Source: an uncultured Chitinophaga sp.
GTDB taxonomy: Bacteria; Bacteroidota; Bacteroidia; Chitinophagales; Chitinophagaceae
Length of the DNA stretch: 64,000 nt
Direction of reading: 5' to 3'
NCBI RefSeq assembly: GCF_937898475.1
Contig: NZ_CALEJS010000013.1
Span: 248,001 to 312,000 of the forward strand
Part shown: positions 50,274-59,710 of the stretch, piece after piece
How positions within the stretch are numbered: the stretch's first letter is position 1
How the letters are laid out: each line of letters begins with the position of its first letter
The notes under the pieces: generated by a model
Told to the model about the DNA's origin: nothing
Seen by the model: only the letters and a program-made list of their open reading frames with translations
The model's database searches: none
Translations under genes and position numbers: made by a program

Positions 50274-51329
50274 TTAATCCCTCACCAGCATGCCCCATTG
50301 CTGTAGCGGCAGGTTGATGCCCAGCTGGTTAAAGGCGGCCGCCCGCTGGTACCAGGCCCGGGCATAGCGCAGCTGCAGCTTACGGGTAATCACCCCTACC
50401 CCGGCAGAAAAACCGCTCAATCCTGTTTGTCCTGACCACGCCAATTCCTGACGCCGTAAATGGTTGTAGGCCAGGGTCAGTTCCACATAACGGCCTATCT
50501 CCCATTGGGCGGCCAGCACAAAATGCCTGAACAGCTTATCAAAGGCCTTACTGCCGGTGTGCACGGTATCCCCATCGGAAATAAGACTCCCCTCTTCCAG
50601 GGCAGGATCTGCATAACGGATATCAAACTGGTACAGGTGATGGATGGTGGCTGACAATTGCAGGGGCAGATGCTGCAGGCGTTTGGAGATGCCCACCTGC
50701 AGATCAAAGGGCAACGGCTCGCGGTTACCGTTAACGTACGTACGCAACTGGGCCCCCATGTTGCGGGCCGCCAGTCCTATCTGTAGCTGCCGGGTGGTGT
50801 CCTGGTAGGCGATGCCTACATCTGCCGCAATACCCGTGGAGCTGTAGGGCTGGTAGCGGGAATGGATGAATTTAAGGGAGATACCGTAATACCATCTTTC
50901 AAGGTAGCGCCTGGAGGCGGTGAGCTGCCAGGCAATATCGCGGGGCGAAAAAGTGCCCTGCACATTACCGGCGGCATCTGTCTGCGCCATACTGCCGTAA
51001 TTCACGTACTGCACGCTTCCCGCAAAAGTGGTTTGCAGCCGCTCCGCATGGTACCCGAACATCACGTGCCCGTAGCGCACATCTGCCACATAGCTGGTAT
51101 AGTTTGCCTGTAAATGTCCATGCATGGAGGGCCGGAGTAAGGCGGGACTTACAGTAGCCAATGAAATGTCTTCTGTCTGCTGGCTAACGTTCATGCCCCC
51201 GAGGGCGGTTAACTGGGGCGCGGCGGGCAGGTCAAGAAAGGGAAATACGCTTTTACCACCCAGCACCTGTGCTGTCAGGGATTGAATACATAGGATACAA
51301 GCGATGAACAGGGAACAGCGTTTTGACAT
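50274..51329 (-). CDS. porQ: type IX secretion system protein PorQ
   Basis: A signal peptide (SLFIACILCIQSLTAQ) precedes the PorQ opening LGGKSVFPFLDLPAAPQLTALGG and a beta-barrel-like body with MNVSQQTEDISLATVSPALL and ISLKFIHSRYQPY. PorQ is an outer-membrane barrel that, with PorU, PorV and PorZ, forms the attachment complex, which shuttles and anchors type IX cargo. It complements the adhesin/SprF pair at 40-47 kb. Confidence 0.9.
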   Translation of the reverse strand: MSKRCSLFIACILCIQSLTAQVLGGKSVFPFLDLPAAPQLTALGGMNVSQQTEDISLATVSPALLRPSMHGHLQANYTSYVADVRYGHVMFGYHAERLQTTFAGSVQYVNYGSMAQTDAAGNVQGTFSPRDIAWQLTASRRYLERWYYGISLKFIHSRYQPYSSTGIAADVGIAYQDTTRQLQIGLAARNMGAQLRTYVNGNREPLPFDLQVGISKRLQHLPLQLSATIHHLYQFDIRYADPALEEGSLISDGDTVHTGSKAFDKLFRHFVLAAQWEIGRYVELTLAYNHLRRQELAWSGQTGLSGFSAGVGVITRKLQLRYARAWYQRAAAFNQLGINLPLQQWGMLVRD

Positions 51330-51345
51330 CGGGGCACAAAATACT

Positions 51346-51468
51346 GAAAGTTTGAAAGTTTAAGCGTTTGAGGGTTCAAAGTTTGAGGGTTTGAAAATTT
51401 GAAGGGGTCACAAGTAATTGGACACGTTCAACTTTCAAACCCTCAAACCCTTAAACTTTCAATCCGGA
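51346..51468. repeat. intergenic GTTTGAA-word inverted repeat
   Basis: AAGTTTGAAAGTTTAAGCG and GGTTTGAAAATTTGAAGG on one side, ACTTTCAAACCCTCAAACCC and TTAAACTTTCAA on the other, can form a long imperfect hairpin. The same word recurs at 62555-62700. Confidence 0.65.
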
Positions 51469-51469
51469 A

Positions 51470-51700
51470 TTATAGACATTCCTCGCAGATCTTCCTGGCA
51501 ATTTCCCTGATGAGGCCATCGGCAATGATCTCTTCCTTGTACAGGGCTCCTACGCAGGCGCCCTCTGTAGAAACGAACAGCAGCTCATGGCCTACTACAT
51601 TGGCCTTGATACGGCATTGTTTTGCCTCACGCTCTACGGAAATGTCCACATCGTAGCGGTCATTCTTATACGGCACGCTTAGCTGCTTATGTGTTCTCAT
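51470..51700 (-). CDS. conserved-looking small protein of unknown function
   Basis: From the Met at 51700 the product is 76 residues: RTHKQLSVPYKNDRYDVDIS, then KANVVGHELLFVSTEGACVGAL and IREIARKICEECL. It is soluble, with three Cys and two near the end. The frame is open to 51754, but the extra 18 residues are aromatic-rich and less likely. I recognise no family. It lies between porQ and lon on the same strand. Confidence 0.65.
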   Translation of the reverse strand: MRTHKQLSVPYKNDRYDVDISVEREAKQCRIKANVVGHELLFVSTEGACVGALYKEEIIADGLIREIARKICEECL

Positions 51701-51911
51701 GTCAAAAAAATTTATATACTCATCAAATACGCTCCAAAAAGCGTACCTGTGCAAAAGCTTCCACTAAAAAACATAAAGCCACTCCAACGTTCAGCAGGAA
51801 TGGCTTTATGAACCCTTAAAACAATCAACATGAAGTTCACTTCCAAACAACACTTACTCAGAAGTGAACCGTATAATCAGTTGCCGTCAGGACTGACAGC
51901 AATCTTAACAC

Positions 51912-54314
51912 TTACTTCTTTAATAACGCAATATCGAGCACTTGGTTCATTTCTTTCACAAAATGGAACTTCAGGCCCTTTATATAGTCCGGATTAATAT
52001 CTTTTATGTCTTTCTCGTTCTGCCAGCACAGGATCACTTCCCTGATACCGGCTCGTTTGGCGGCGAGGATCTTTTCCTTGATCCCTCCCACCGGCAGTAC
52101 CTGTCCGCGGAGGGTGATCTCCCCGGTCATCGCCAGGTAAGACTTCACCCGGCGGCCTGTAAAGGCGGAGGTTAAGGCGGTCAGCATGGTAACACCTGCA
52201 CTGGGACCGTCTTTGGGCACTGCCCCCTCCGGTACGTGAACGTGTACATTTTTGTGAGAGAAGTACTTAGGATCGATCTTATAGTCACTGGCATTTGCCT
52301 GTATATAGCTCAGCGCGGTAGATACGGATTCTTTCATCACATTGCCCAGGTTGCCGGTGAGCCGCAGCTCTCCCTTGCCTTCGCTCAGGCTGGTTTCGAT
52401 AAAGAGAATATCGCCTCCTACATAGGTCCACGCAAGACCCACGGCCACACCTGCCGGGTTGCCCGCTTTATATAATTCATTGGAGTAACGTGACTTACCC
52501 AGGATCTTCTCTACCAGTTCATCGCTCAGAGCATCGGGCACTTTATTTTCCAGTGCCACATCTTTGGCCAGTGAGCGCATAATGGATGCCAGGAGCCTGT
52601 CCAGCTCGCGCACACCGCTTTCACGGGTATACTGCTGGATCATTCTTTCCAGTACGGGGCCGCTGAATTTCATTTTCAGGTCTTTCAGGCCATGCGCTTC
52701 CCGCTGTTTGGGGAGGAGGTGCCTTTTGGCAATTTCCACCTTCTCTTCTACGGAGTAGCCGCTGAGATCGATGATCTCCAGGCGGTCGCGGAGGGCGGGA
52801 CTGATCGCATTGATATTATTGGCGGTGGCGATGAACAAAACCTTGCTGAGGTCATATTCCAGCTCCAGGTAATTATCGTAAAAGGTGCTGTTCTGCTCAG
52901 GATCCAGCACTTCCAGCAGGGCAGAACTGGGATCTCCCCTGAAATCGTTGCCGATCTTATCTATCTCATCGAGGATCATCACCGGGTTGGAGGATTTCCC
53001 CTTGCGGATAGACTGGAGGATGCGGCCGGGCATCGCCCCGATATAGGTTTTGCGGTGACCGCGGATCTCACTTTCATCATGCAGGCCGCCCAGGCTCAGA
53101 CGCACATATTTGCGGCCGATAGCATTGGCGATAGAACGGCCCAGGGAGGTTTTACCAATACCGGGAGGGCCTACAAAGCAGAGGATGGGCGATTTCATGT
53201 CGCCTTTCAGCTTCAGTACGGCCAGGTATTCAAGGATGCGTTCCTTGATCTTTTCCATCCCGTAGTGATCATGATCCAGTACTTTCTGCGCTTTTTTCAG
53301 GTCGTAGCTGTCCTGCGTATAATCCAGCCAGGGAAGGTCCAGCATGAGGTCCAGGTGGTTGTACACCACGCTGTAGTCCGGCGTGCTGGGATGCATGCGC
53401 TCCAGTTTCTCTACACCTTTACGGAACAGCTCTGCAGCTGCTTCGGGCCATTTCTTCAGTTCTGCTTTACGCTGCATTTCCCGTATCTCGCGGTCGTTGG
53501 TATCGCCGCCCAGTTCTTCCTTGATGGATTTGAGCTGTTGCTGCAGGAAATATTCCCGCTGTTGTTTATCGAGATCAGCTTTGGTCTTGTTGGTGATCTT
53601 GTTCTTGAGCTCTGCCAGCTGCAGTTCTACCTGCAGGAGTTTCAGCAGCACTTCTGCGCGGGTCCGTATGTTGTTGATCTCCAGCAGCTGCTGCTTGTCT
53701 TTCAGCTCGCTGTTGAGGTTAGACGCCACAAAGTGTACGAGGAAAGAGGCATTCTCAATATTCTTCAGGATAACGCTGGCTTCTGACGGCAGGTTCGGCG
53801 AAAGCTGAATGATCTGTCCTGCCAGGTCTTTGATGGATGAGATATAGGCATCAAACTCCTGGTCGTTATCCGTTACTTCATCCTGTAAAATAGTGATGCC
53901 TGCTTTGAAGTAAGGATCTTCTGTGGTAATGGCATCTATCTTAAAGCGTTTGCGGCCTTGTATGATGATGGTAGTGCCCCCGTCAGGCATTTTGATCAGC
54001 TTAACGATGCGGGCTACGGTACCAACGCCTGTAAGATCTGATATATTGGGGTCTTCTATAGAACTGTCTTTTTGCGCTACCACACCGATCAATTTGTCAG
54101 TCCGGTAAGCATCGTTCACTGCTTTGATCGATTTGTCCCTACCTACAGTGATTGGCAGTACCACACCTGGGAACAGCACGGTGTTCCTTAAAGGCAGTAT
54201 GGCAAGCTCCTGAGGTATTGTTTCATCTTCCTGGCCGTCTCCGTCTTCATTCAAAGGGATAATAGGCATGAATTCCATCTCTTCTTCCGGGTTCCCTAAA
54301 TAAAATCTGTTCAT
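51912..54314 (-). CDS. lon: ATP-dependent Lon protease
   Basis: Lon forms a hexamer that unfolds and degrades damaged and regulatory proteins. The 800-residue protein has the N-terminal substrate domain (ELAILPLRNTVLFPGVVLPITVGR), AAA+ motor with Walker A GPPGIGKTSLGR and Walker B VMILDEIDK, and the Ser-Lys protease domain (PKDGPSAGVTM, with the Lys in GIKEKILAAKRAGI). Length is normal. Confidence 0.97.
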   Translation of the reverse strand: MNRFYLGNPEEEMEFMPIIPLNEDGDGQEDETIPQELAILPLRNTVLFPGVVLPITVGRDKSIKAVNDAYRTDKLIGVVAQKDSSIEDPNISDLTGVGTVARIVKLIKMPDGGTTIIIQGRKRFKIDAITTEDPYFKAGITILQDEVTDNDQEFDAYISSIKDLAGQIIQLSPNLPSEASVILKNIENASFLVHFVASNLNSELKDKQQLLEINNIRTRAEVLLKLLQVELQLAELKNKITNKTKADLDKQQREYFLQQQLKSIKEELGGDTNDREIREMQRKAELKKWPEAAAELFRKGVEKLERMHPSTPDYSVVYNHLDLMLDLPWLDYTQDSYDLKKAQKVLDHDHYGMEKIKERILEYLAVLKLKGDMKSPILCFVGPPGIGKTSLGRSIANAIGRKYVRLSLGGLHDESEIRGHRKTYIGAMPGRILQSIRKGKSSNPVMILDEIDKIGNDFRGDPSSALLEVLDPEQNSTFYDNYLELEYDLSKVLFIATANNINAISPALRDRLEIIDLSGYSVEEKVEIAKRHLLPKQREAHGLKDLKMKFSGPVLERMIQQYTRESGVRELDRLLASIMRSLAKDVALENKVPDALSDELVEKILGKSRYSNELYKAGNPAGVAVGLAWTYVGGDILFIETSLSEGKGELRLTGNLGNVMKESVSTALSYIQANASDYKIDPKYFSHKNVHVHVPEGAVPKDGPSAGVTMLTALTSAFTGRRVKSYLAMTGEITLRGQVLPVGGIKEKILAAKRAGIREVILCWQNEKDIKDINPDYIKGLKFHFVKEMNQVLDIALLKK

Positions 54315-54414
54315 CGTGTTAGTTTAGCTCCATGAAGGTAGACATTTTGTCAGGATGACAGCTGTCTGCCTGCTTTTTTAATAACGCTAACATAGTGTTC
54401 AAGTTTGATGCCAG

Positions 54415-54540
54415 GGAAAAAACAAATTCCAAATTCCAAATTCCAAAAAAGAAATTCCAAATTCCAAACCCCGGAGACTTTCGCAACGATCTTCGCCACA
54501 TTTGGAATTTGGAATCTGGAATTTGGCTTTTGGAATTTTA
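54415..54540. repeat. intergenic AATTCCAA-word inverted repeat
   Basis: AAATTCCAAATTCCAAATTCC on the left and TTTGGAATTTGGAATCTGG on the right pair over a loop of about 60 bases between lon and the outer-membrane protein gene. Confidence 0.65.
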
Positions 54541-54543
54541 ACC

Positions 54544-55161
54544 TTAAAGTGTCACACCAACACCCAGCTGAATAGCCTGGTTTTTCCAGTTGCTGGAGTT
54601 GGCAACATCGCCGGCATTTTTCACGTCTGTAAAGCCGATGATGTAACGGGCGCTTACGTTCACGATAGGCAGTTGCAGCCAGAGGCCTGCTACACCGGCA
54701 ACATCGCCGCCTTTAAAGGCTTCCTTGGATCCTTCCAGTGCGTTCTTGTCGCTTAACAGTGCACTGAATTGCGGCCCCACCTGCAGTTTCAGGCGGGGAG
54801 ATCCCAGGTTGATGTTGGCCAGGATGGGAATGCTCAGGTAGTTGAGGCTGATCTTTTTGTTGTTGTTATCCGGATCATTCAGGTTATCGGTGTTATAGAT
54901 CTCACTGAACCGGTCGGTTGTTTTTGTTTTGGTGGAAGAGAAGATCAACTCACCCTGTACGCCAAAGCCTTTCACCAGGTTTACCTGTGCAAAGCCGCCG
55001 AGGTGGTAGCCCAGTTTAAAACCGTCCTGGTAACCGGTACCATCCAGTTTACCCAGGTTGGCGCCGCCTTTGATACCAAATCTCAGTAACCTGTCCTGCG
55101 CATGAGCCGAGGAGAAAGCAGTCAATCCCAGTACTGCCATTACAAAAAACAGTTTTTTCAT
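54544..55161 (-). CDS. PorT-like outer-membrane beta-barrel protein
   Basis: A signal peptide (MKKLFFVMAVLGLTAFSSAHA) is followed by an eight-strand-like beta barrel: LLRFGIKGGANLGKLDG, NLVKGFGVQGELIFSS, NYLSIPILANINLGSPRLKLQVGPQFSALLS. This is the OMP_b-brl_2 (PorT-like) pattern frequent in Bacteroidota. Function unknown. Length 205 residues. Confidence 0.87.
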   Translation of the reverse strand: MKKLFFVMAVLGLTAFSSAHAQDRLLRFGIKGGANLGKLDGTGYQDGFKLGYHLGGFAQVNLVKGFGVQGELIFSSTKTKTTDRFSEIYNTDNLNDPDNNNKKISLNYLSIPILANINLGSPRLKLQVGPQFSALLSDKNALEGSKEAFKGGDVAGVAGLWLQLPIVNVSARYIIGFTDVKNAGDVANSSNWKNQAIQLGVGVTL

Positions 55162-55420
55162 GTTGATGTTATTTGATTTTAGTAGGCCAGCATGGAATCC
55201 CGCGATTTCATGCTGAATGTTATTTGATTTACAGATTGCAGATTGTCGATTTCAGTACCACATGGAATCAGTGATTGCACGGGTTATCCGGATATATGCT
55301 ATACAGTTTTTCAATAGCGCATGGCAAATAAGTTTACAATGAGCGTAGCAAAATCTGTGCTACACTTCTTAGAAACTAAGATAGAGGGCGCAATATAGTA
55401 TAAAAATAAATTACGTGTGA

Positions 55421-56419
55421 TCAGAAGCTATAACTTGCCCGTGCGGTGAAATAACTCATGAAGCTTTTGTCTTCACCCTGCAGGGGCTTAAAAATGGTGA
55501 AGGAGGGTGAGAGTGTAACATCGCCTATCGTATAGGAAACGTTGAGCGTAAGATCCAGCGCACGGGGCTCAAAGCCTGTTCTGGCGGCTGATTCGGAGCT
55601 TGCCGGTTCTCCCAGCGGATCAAGCGGATGGGTTTTACTTTTCTTGATATCGTCTTTTATTTTAGGAGAGCGGGAAATGTACTGAAAGCCTTTCATGTTA
55701 CTGTAGTAATGCGCTGTACCGAGGATAAAGCCGGCAGACGGCGTTAAGAGCAGGGCATCATCAAACTTCAGCACATCTAAAAAAATAAAGGGGTGACGCA
55801 GGTTGAGGATCACGTTGAAGTCTCTCCCGGAAATGGTGCTTATTGTTTCGGTGCTGCCGTTGTTTGGACGGCGTTTACGTCCTATCTTCCAGTAGTCTAC
55901 TACACGGTCTGTCTGGCTACCCCAGCCAAGATCCAGGCTGATACCGGGTTGCAGCCACCATTTGCGGTAATAGAAATAGGCGAAGAGTTCATTCTTGATC
56001 GGTGTGGCAGGTACATCGCTGGAATCAGCAAAGAAATAGCGGGTGTAAGAAATGCCCGTCAGGAAGTTGCGGTTCTTCGTATAGTCATAATTGAAAGACA
56101 GGTCCCATTCAAACCAGGGGCTTTGTTCTGCATTGAACAGGTAGTATCCGCTGAAGGAGCCGGACAAACCGGATTTATGATAATAGGCTATTGAAGGTGA
56201 GAAAAAATTCTTCATCACAATGGGGCGCTCAAAGTCGGCTGTCTTTGCCCCATAGGCAGGATTATTACCGTAACCAATGCCAATAAGCACTTCGCTCTTT
56301 TCCCGTTTCTGTAAGATCGAATCCAGCTGCCGTTGCAGCTCTTCCAAGGATGTTTGTCCCACCACAATCTGGCTATAGCCTAATAAGCATGCCAGTACTA
56401 CGCACCAGTGTTTCCACAT
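55421..56419 (-). CDS. exported, probably outer-membrane protein of unknown function
   Basis: A signal peptide (WCVVLACLLGYSQIVVGQ) is followed by a short coiled segment (LEELQRQLDSILQKREKS) and then aromatic-rich alternating strands (GSFSGYYLFNAEQSPWFEWDLSF, YFYYRKWWLQPGISLDLGWG) that end in FTARASYSF, a Phe-terminated strand typical of outer-membrane barrels. I recognise no specific family. Length 332 residues. Confidence 0.75.
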   Translation of the reverse strand: MWKHWCVVLACLLGYSQIVVGQTSLEELQRQLDSILQKREKSEVLIGIGYGNNPAYGAKTADFERPIVMKNFFSPSIAYYHKSGLSGSFSGYYLFNAEQSPWFEWDLSFNYDYTKNRNFLTGISYTRYFFADSSDVPATPIKNELFAYFYYRKWWLQPGISLDLGWGSQTDRVVDYWKIGRKRRPNNGSTETISTISGRDFNVILNLRHPFIFLDVLKFDDALLLTPSAGFILGTAHYYSNMKGFQYISRSPKIKDDIKKSKTHPLDPLGEPASSESAARTGFEPRALDLTLNVSYTIGDVTLSPSFTIFKPLQGEDKSFMSYFTARASYSF

Positions 56420-56568
56420 TTGTGAAGTTATGGTATCTTTTACTAATATACCTGTTGCAAGATAGGATTAATTCTGAATAATCAGTCCATGGTAACAGCT
56501 TCAGGGTCTGGCAACCCTGAAGTAGTCACACTGGTTTTAGATACACTTGGTATGGACTATCGGACTAT

Positions 56569-57837
56569 CTACACCAGCTCTATCAGTGTGATTTCCGGTA
56601 AAATCCCTACGCGGCCGGGGTAGCCAAGGAAGCCAAAACCGCGGTTCACGTACAGGCGCTGGGCGCCTTCTTTATAGAGGCCTGCCCATTCTTTATAGAA
56701 ATACTGGGCGGGGCTCCATTTTACACCGGGTATTTCCACACCAAACTGCATGCCGTGGGTATGGCCGGCGAGCATCAGGTCTATATCCGGGTATTCGGGC
56801 CTTACCTGGGCATCCCAGTGGGTGGGATCGTGGGAGAGTAATATTTTAAAGGGTGTGTGGGCAGCGCCTTCGTAAGCCTTTTTCAGGTCGCCGTATTTGG
56901 GAAAGCGGCTCATAGCGCTCCAGTTCTCGATGCCAAGAAGGGCGATCTGCTGACCTTCACGTTCCAGGAGCACATGTTCGTTCATGAGCAGGCGCCACCC
57001 CAGCTCACCATGCACCTGTTTGAGACGTTCCAGGTTGTCGGCCCTTTGTTTGCTGAAACCGCTGGCGTCTCTGTCGGGCCAGGGGTAATAATCGCCGTAG
57101 TCATGATTCCCCAGTGTTGAATAAACGCCCATGGGCGCTTTGATCTGGCTGAAAAGATCCATATAGTGATCCATTTCCGCGGCGCGGTCATTCACCAGGT
57201 CGCCGGTAAAGAGCACCAGGTCTGCCTGTTGTGCGTTCACCAGCTCAATACCTTTCTGAACGGCCGCCTTATTATTGAAGCTGCCGGAGTGGATGTCTGA
57301 CAGCTGAACAATGCGGAGTCCTTTGAAAGCAGGCGGCAGGTTCTTAAACGCCATTTTTATTCTGTGCACCCGGTAATTGTACTTGTTGGAGAAGCCATAG
57401 GTAAGGGTAGCGAAGAGGCTGCCCCCCATCAGCAGGCCCATTTTGGTCAGGAACTGCGAGCGGGTAATGCCGCCGGGGGCCTCCGCCGGCTGACTGGTTT
57501 TTGATGAACCAAATTGCTGGATGATCCACGTGATGCCGCGGCGTACATCATCCGCCAGTAAAAATATAACGGTGAGCAGTTTGGCCATTACCAGGCCGAT
57601 GAGAATGGCCATCACATAAGACCGGACAATGGGCTTCCAGTCGTGCCAGTTCAGATAAGGCAGCAATATGATGGTGGCAATGCAGGCAATGGATACAAGC
57701 CAGTAGCCGCCATATACCAGGGTCCTGGTACGGGGGGCGGCAGCGTTGCTCATAATAGCCCGTATACCCATGAAAACGTAAATATCCAGGCAAATGATCA
57801 ATAGGATAAGTACAACTGAATTAAGTCCTGAGCGCAT
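56569..57837 (-). CDS. membrane-anchored metallophosphoesterase
   Basis: About three membrane segments in the first 110 residues (VVLILLIICLDIYVFMGI, GYWLVSIACIATIILLPYL, VMAILIGLVMAKLLTVIFLL) precede a calcineurin-like domain with all five motifs: LSDIHSG, FTGDLVNDR, LGNHDYGD, LLSHDP and LAGHTHG. This YaeI/YkuE-like type commonly acts on UDP-sugar lipids or other phospho-monoesters outside the membrane, but the substrate is not shown here. Length 422 residues. Confidence 0.92.
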   Translation of the reverse strand: MRSGLNSVVLILLIICLDIYVFMGIRAIMSNAAAPRTRTLVYGGYWLVSIACIATIILLPYLNWHDWKPIVRSYVMAILIGLVMAKLLTVIFLLADDVRRGITWIIQQFGSSKTSQPAEAPGGITRSQFLTKMGLLMGGSLFATLTYGFSNKYNYRVHRIKMAFKNLPPAFKGLRIVQLSDIHSGSFNNKAAVQKGIELVNAQQADLVLFTGDLVNDRAAEMDHYMDLFSQIKAPMGVYSTLGNHDYGDYYPWPDRDASGFSKQRADNLERLKQVHGELGWRLLMNEHVLLEREGQQIALLGIENWSAMSRFPKYGDLKKAYEGAAHTPFKILLSHDPTHWDAQVRPEYPDIDLMLAGHTHGMQFGVEIPGVKWSPAQYFYKEWAGLYKEGAQRLYVNRGFGFLGYPGRVGILPEITLIELV

Positions 57838-58076
57838 GTTGAAAACAAAGTTATATCAAATAGAAATGACGATTGACCAGCCCCGATATTGTACCCTTCA
57901 TCAAAAATGCTGCTAAGAATGGCCCTCAGCGGGCCTCTTCCCTGCAAACAACTCACAATCAGGCTATTAACATCGAATTACACTATTTTTTGTGAATAAA
58001 TAAATATTCTCTTCCCGTTTATATTTGTCTAATCGTTGTATTTTTGTCACATTTGGTATCTTCAGCCGGTTATATT

Positions 58077-58757
58077 ATGAAATTTACTTATTACGGTCAC
58101 TCATGTTTTGCGGTAGAGATCAGGGGCAAGCGGATCCTTTTCGACCCTTTTATTACCTACAATGAGCTGGCTAAGTCAGTGGATGTAAACAGTATAGTGG
58201 CAGATTACATTTTTGTTTCCCACGGGCATGACGATCATGTGGCGGACCTGGTTAACCTGGCGCGCCGTACCAAAGCTACCGTGGTAGGCGCCTACGAGCT
58301 GGTTACCTGGGCCGGGAAACAGGGTATCGAAAAAACGCATCCCATGAACACGGGCGGCAAGTGGCAGTTTGATTTCGGTACGGTGAAATGTGTAGTTGCC
58401 CATCACTCCAGCGGCCTGCCAGACGGTTCATACGGCGGTAACCCGCTGGGATTCATTTTTATAAGCGAAGCAGGTAATTTCTACTACAGTGGAGATACGG
58501 CGCTGACCTTTGATATGGAACTGGTGCCCCGTTTTGCGAAACTGGACTTTGCCGTGCTGCCTGTCGGCGATAATTTTACCATGGGTACCGAAGATGCCAT
58601 CATCGCCGCTGAGTTCATTGAATGTAAGCGTATCATTGGCGTGCACTATGATACGTTTGGTTATATTAAAATTGATAAGGAAAAGGCCCAACAGGCTTTT
58701 GCAGACGCAGGACTGGAATTGCTGCTACCGGATATCAACAGCTCGATAGAGCTGTAA
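58077..58757 (+). CDS. UPF0173 metal-dependent hydrolase (metallo-beta-lactamase fold)
   Basis: The short MBL-fold protein shows FTYYGHSCFAVEIRGKRILFDPFI, the metal motif VSHGHDDHVAD, GDTALTFDMEL and IGVHYDTFGYI, as in UPF0173/YtkL-like hydrolases. I start at the Met at 58077, where the family begins (MKFTYYGHS); the frame is open to 58044. Candidate -7 boxes TATATTTG (58020-58027) and TATTTTTG (58039-58046) precede it. Substrate unknown. Confidence 0.92.
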   Translation: MKFTYYGHSCFAVEIRGKRILFDPFITYNELAKSVDVNSIVADYIFVSHGHDDHVADLVNLARRTKATVVGAYELVTWAGKQGIEKTHPMNTGGKWQFDFGTVKCVVAHHSSGLPDGSYGGNPLGFIFISEAGNFYYSGDTALTFDMELVPRFAKLDFAVLPVGDNFTMGTEDAIIAAEFIECKRIIGVHYDTFGYIKIDKEKAQQAFADAGLELLLPDINSSIEL

Positions 58758-58835
58758 GCCGCTGGCTGTTAGCTATCAGCTAAAAGAAGACACAACAAAC
58801 GGGCTAAAAGCTAAAAGCCAACAGCTAACAGCTTC
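58757..58835. repeat. intergenic AGCTATCAGC-word repeat
   Basis: GGCTGTTAGCTATCAGCTAA and GCTAAAAGCTAAAAGCCAAC with CAGCTAACAGC form inverted matches between the UPF0173 gene and parA. Same word family as 31793-31860 and 61297-61325. Confidence 0.6.
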
Positions 58836-58888
58836 TCCCAGCCCACCTATTTATCCTAAGAAACCAAAGAACCTATTTTAAGTTTAAC

Positions 58889-59710
58889 ATGGCAAGAATT
58901 ATTGCAATAGCCAATCAAAAAGGGGGCGTAGGTAAGACAACCAGCGCAATTAACCTGGCCAGCAGCCTGGCAGTGCTGGAATACAAAACCCTGCTGGTAG
59001 ACGCGGATCCGCAGGCCAACAGTACCACAGGCCTGGGCTTTGATCTGCGTAACATACAGCAAAGCCTGTACGACTGCATGGTGAATGATGTGCAGGCTAA
59101 AGACGTGCTGCTGGAATCTGATACACCGAACCTGAAAGTATTACCTTCCCATATAGACCTGGTTGGCGCCGAACTGGAGCTGATCAACCACCCCAACCGC
59201 GAGCAGGTGATGAAGCAGGTGATAGACCCGGTAAAGGATGACTACGACTTTATTATAGTGGATTGTTCCCCTTCACTGGGCCTGATCACTGTAAACGCCC
59301 TGGTGGCGTCAGACTCCGTGATCATCCCGGTACAGTGTGAGTTCTTTGCGCTGGAAGGTTTGGGCAAACTGCTGAATACCATTAAGATTGTACAGAGCAG
59401 GCTGAACACCTCCCTGGAGATAGAAGGCATCCTGATGACCATGTACGATGGCCGTCTGCGCCTGAGTAACCAGGTGGTGGATGAAGTGAAACAGCACTTT
59501 GAGCAAAGCGTGTTCAATACTATCATTCACCGTAACACCAAACTGGGTGAAGCGCCCAGCTTTGGTAAGTCTGTGATCATGTATGATGCAGCCAGTACAG
59601 GAGCGATCAACTACCTGAACCTGGCCAAGGAAATACTGCAGAAGAACAACTTCACGAAAATTAAATCAGAAGATAAAATCCTAGCTATTAACGATGACCA
59701 ATCCGAGTAA
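58889..59710 (+). CDS. parA: chromosome partitioning ATPase ParA
   Basis: A 273-residue ParA/Soj with the deviant Walker A ANQKGGVGKTTSAINL, DADPQANSTTGLG, DFIIVDCSPSLGLITVNAL (Walker B) and PVQCEFFALEGL. It forms an ATP-dependent gradient on DNA that moves ParB-parS complexes and so helps segregate replicated origins. It overlaps parB by 17 bp. Confidence 0.97.
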   Translation: MARIIAIANQKGGVGKTTSAINLASSLAVLEYKTLLVDADPQANSTTGLGFDLRNIQQSLYDCMVNDVQAKDVLLESDTPNLKVLPSHIDLVGAELELINHPNREQVMKQVIDPVKDDYDFIIVDCSPSLGLITVNALVASDSVIIPVQCEFFALEGLGKLLNTIKIVQSRLNTSLEIEGILMTMYDGRLRLSNQVVDEVKQHFEQSVFNTIIHRNTKLGEAPSFGKSVIMYDAASTGAINYLNLAKEILQKNNFTKIKSEDKILAINDDQSE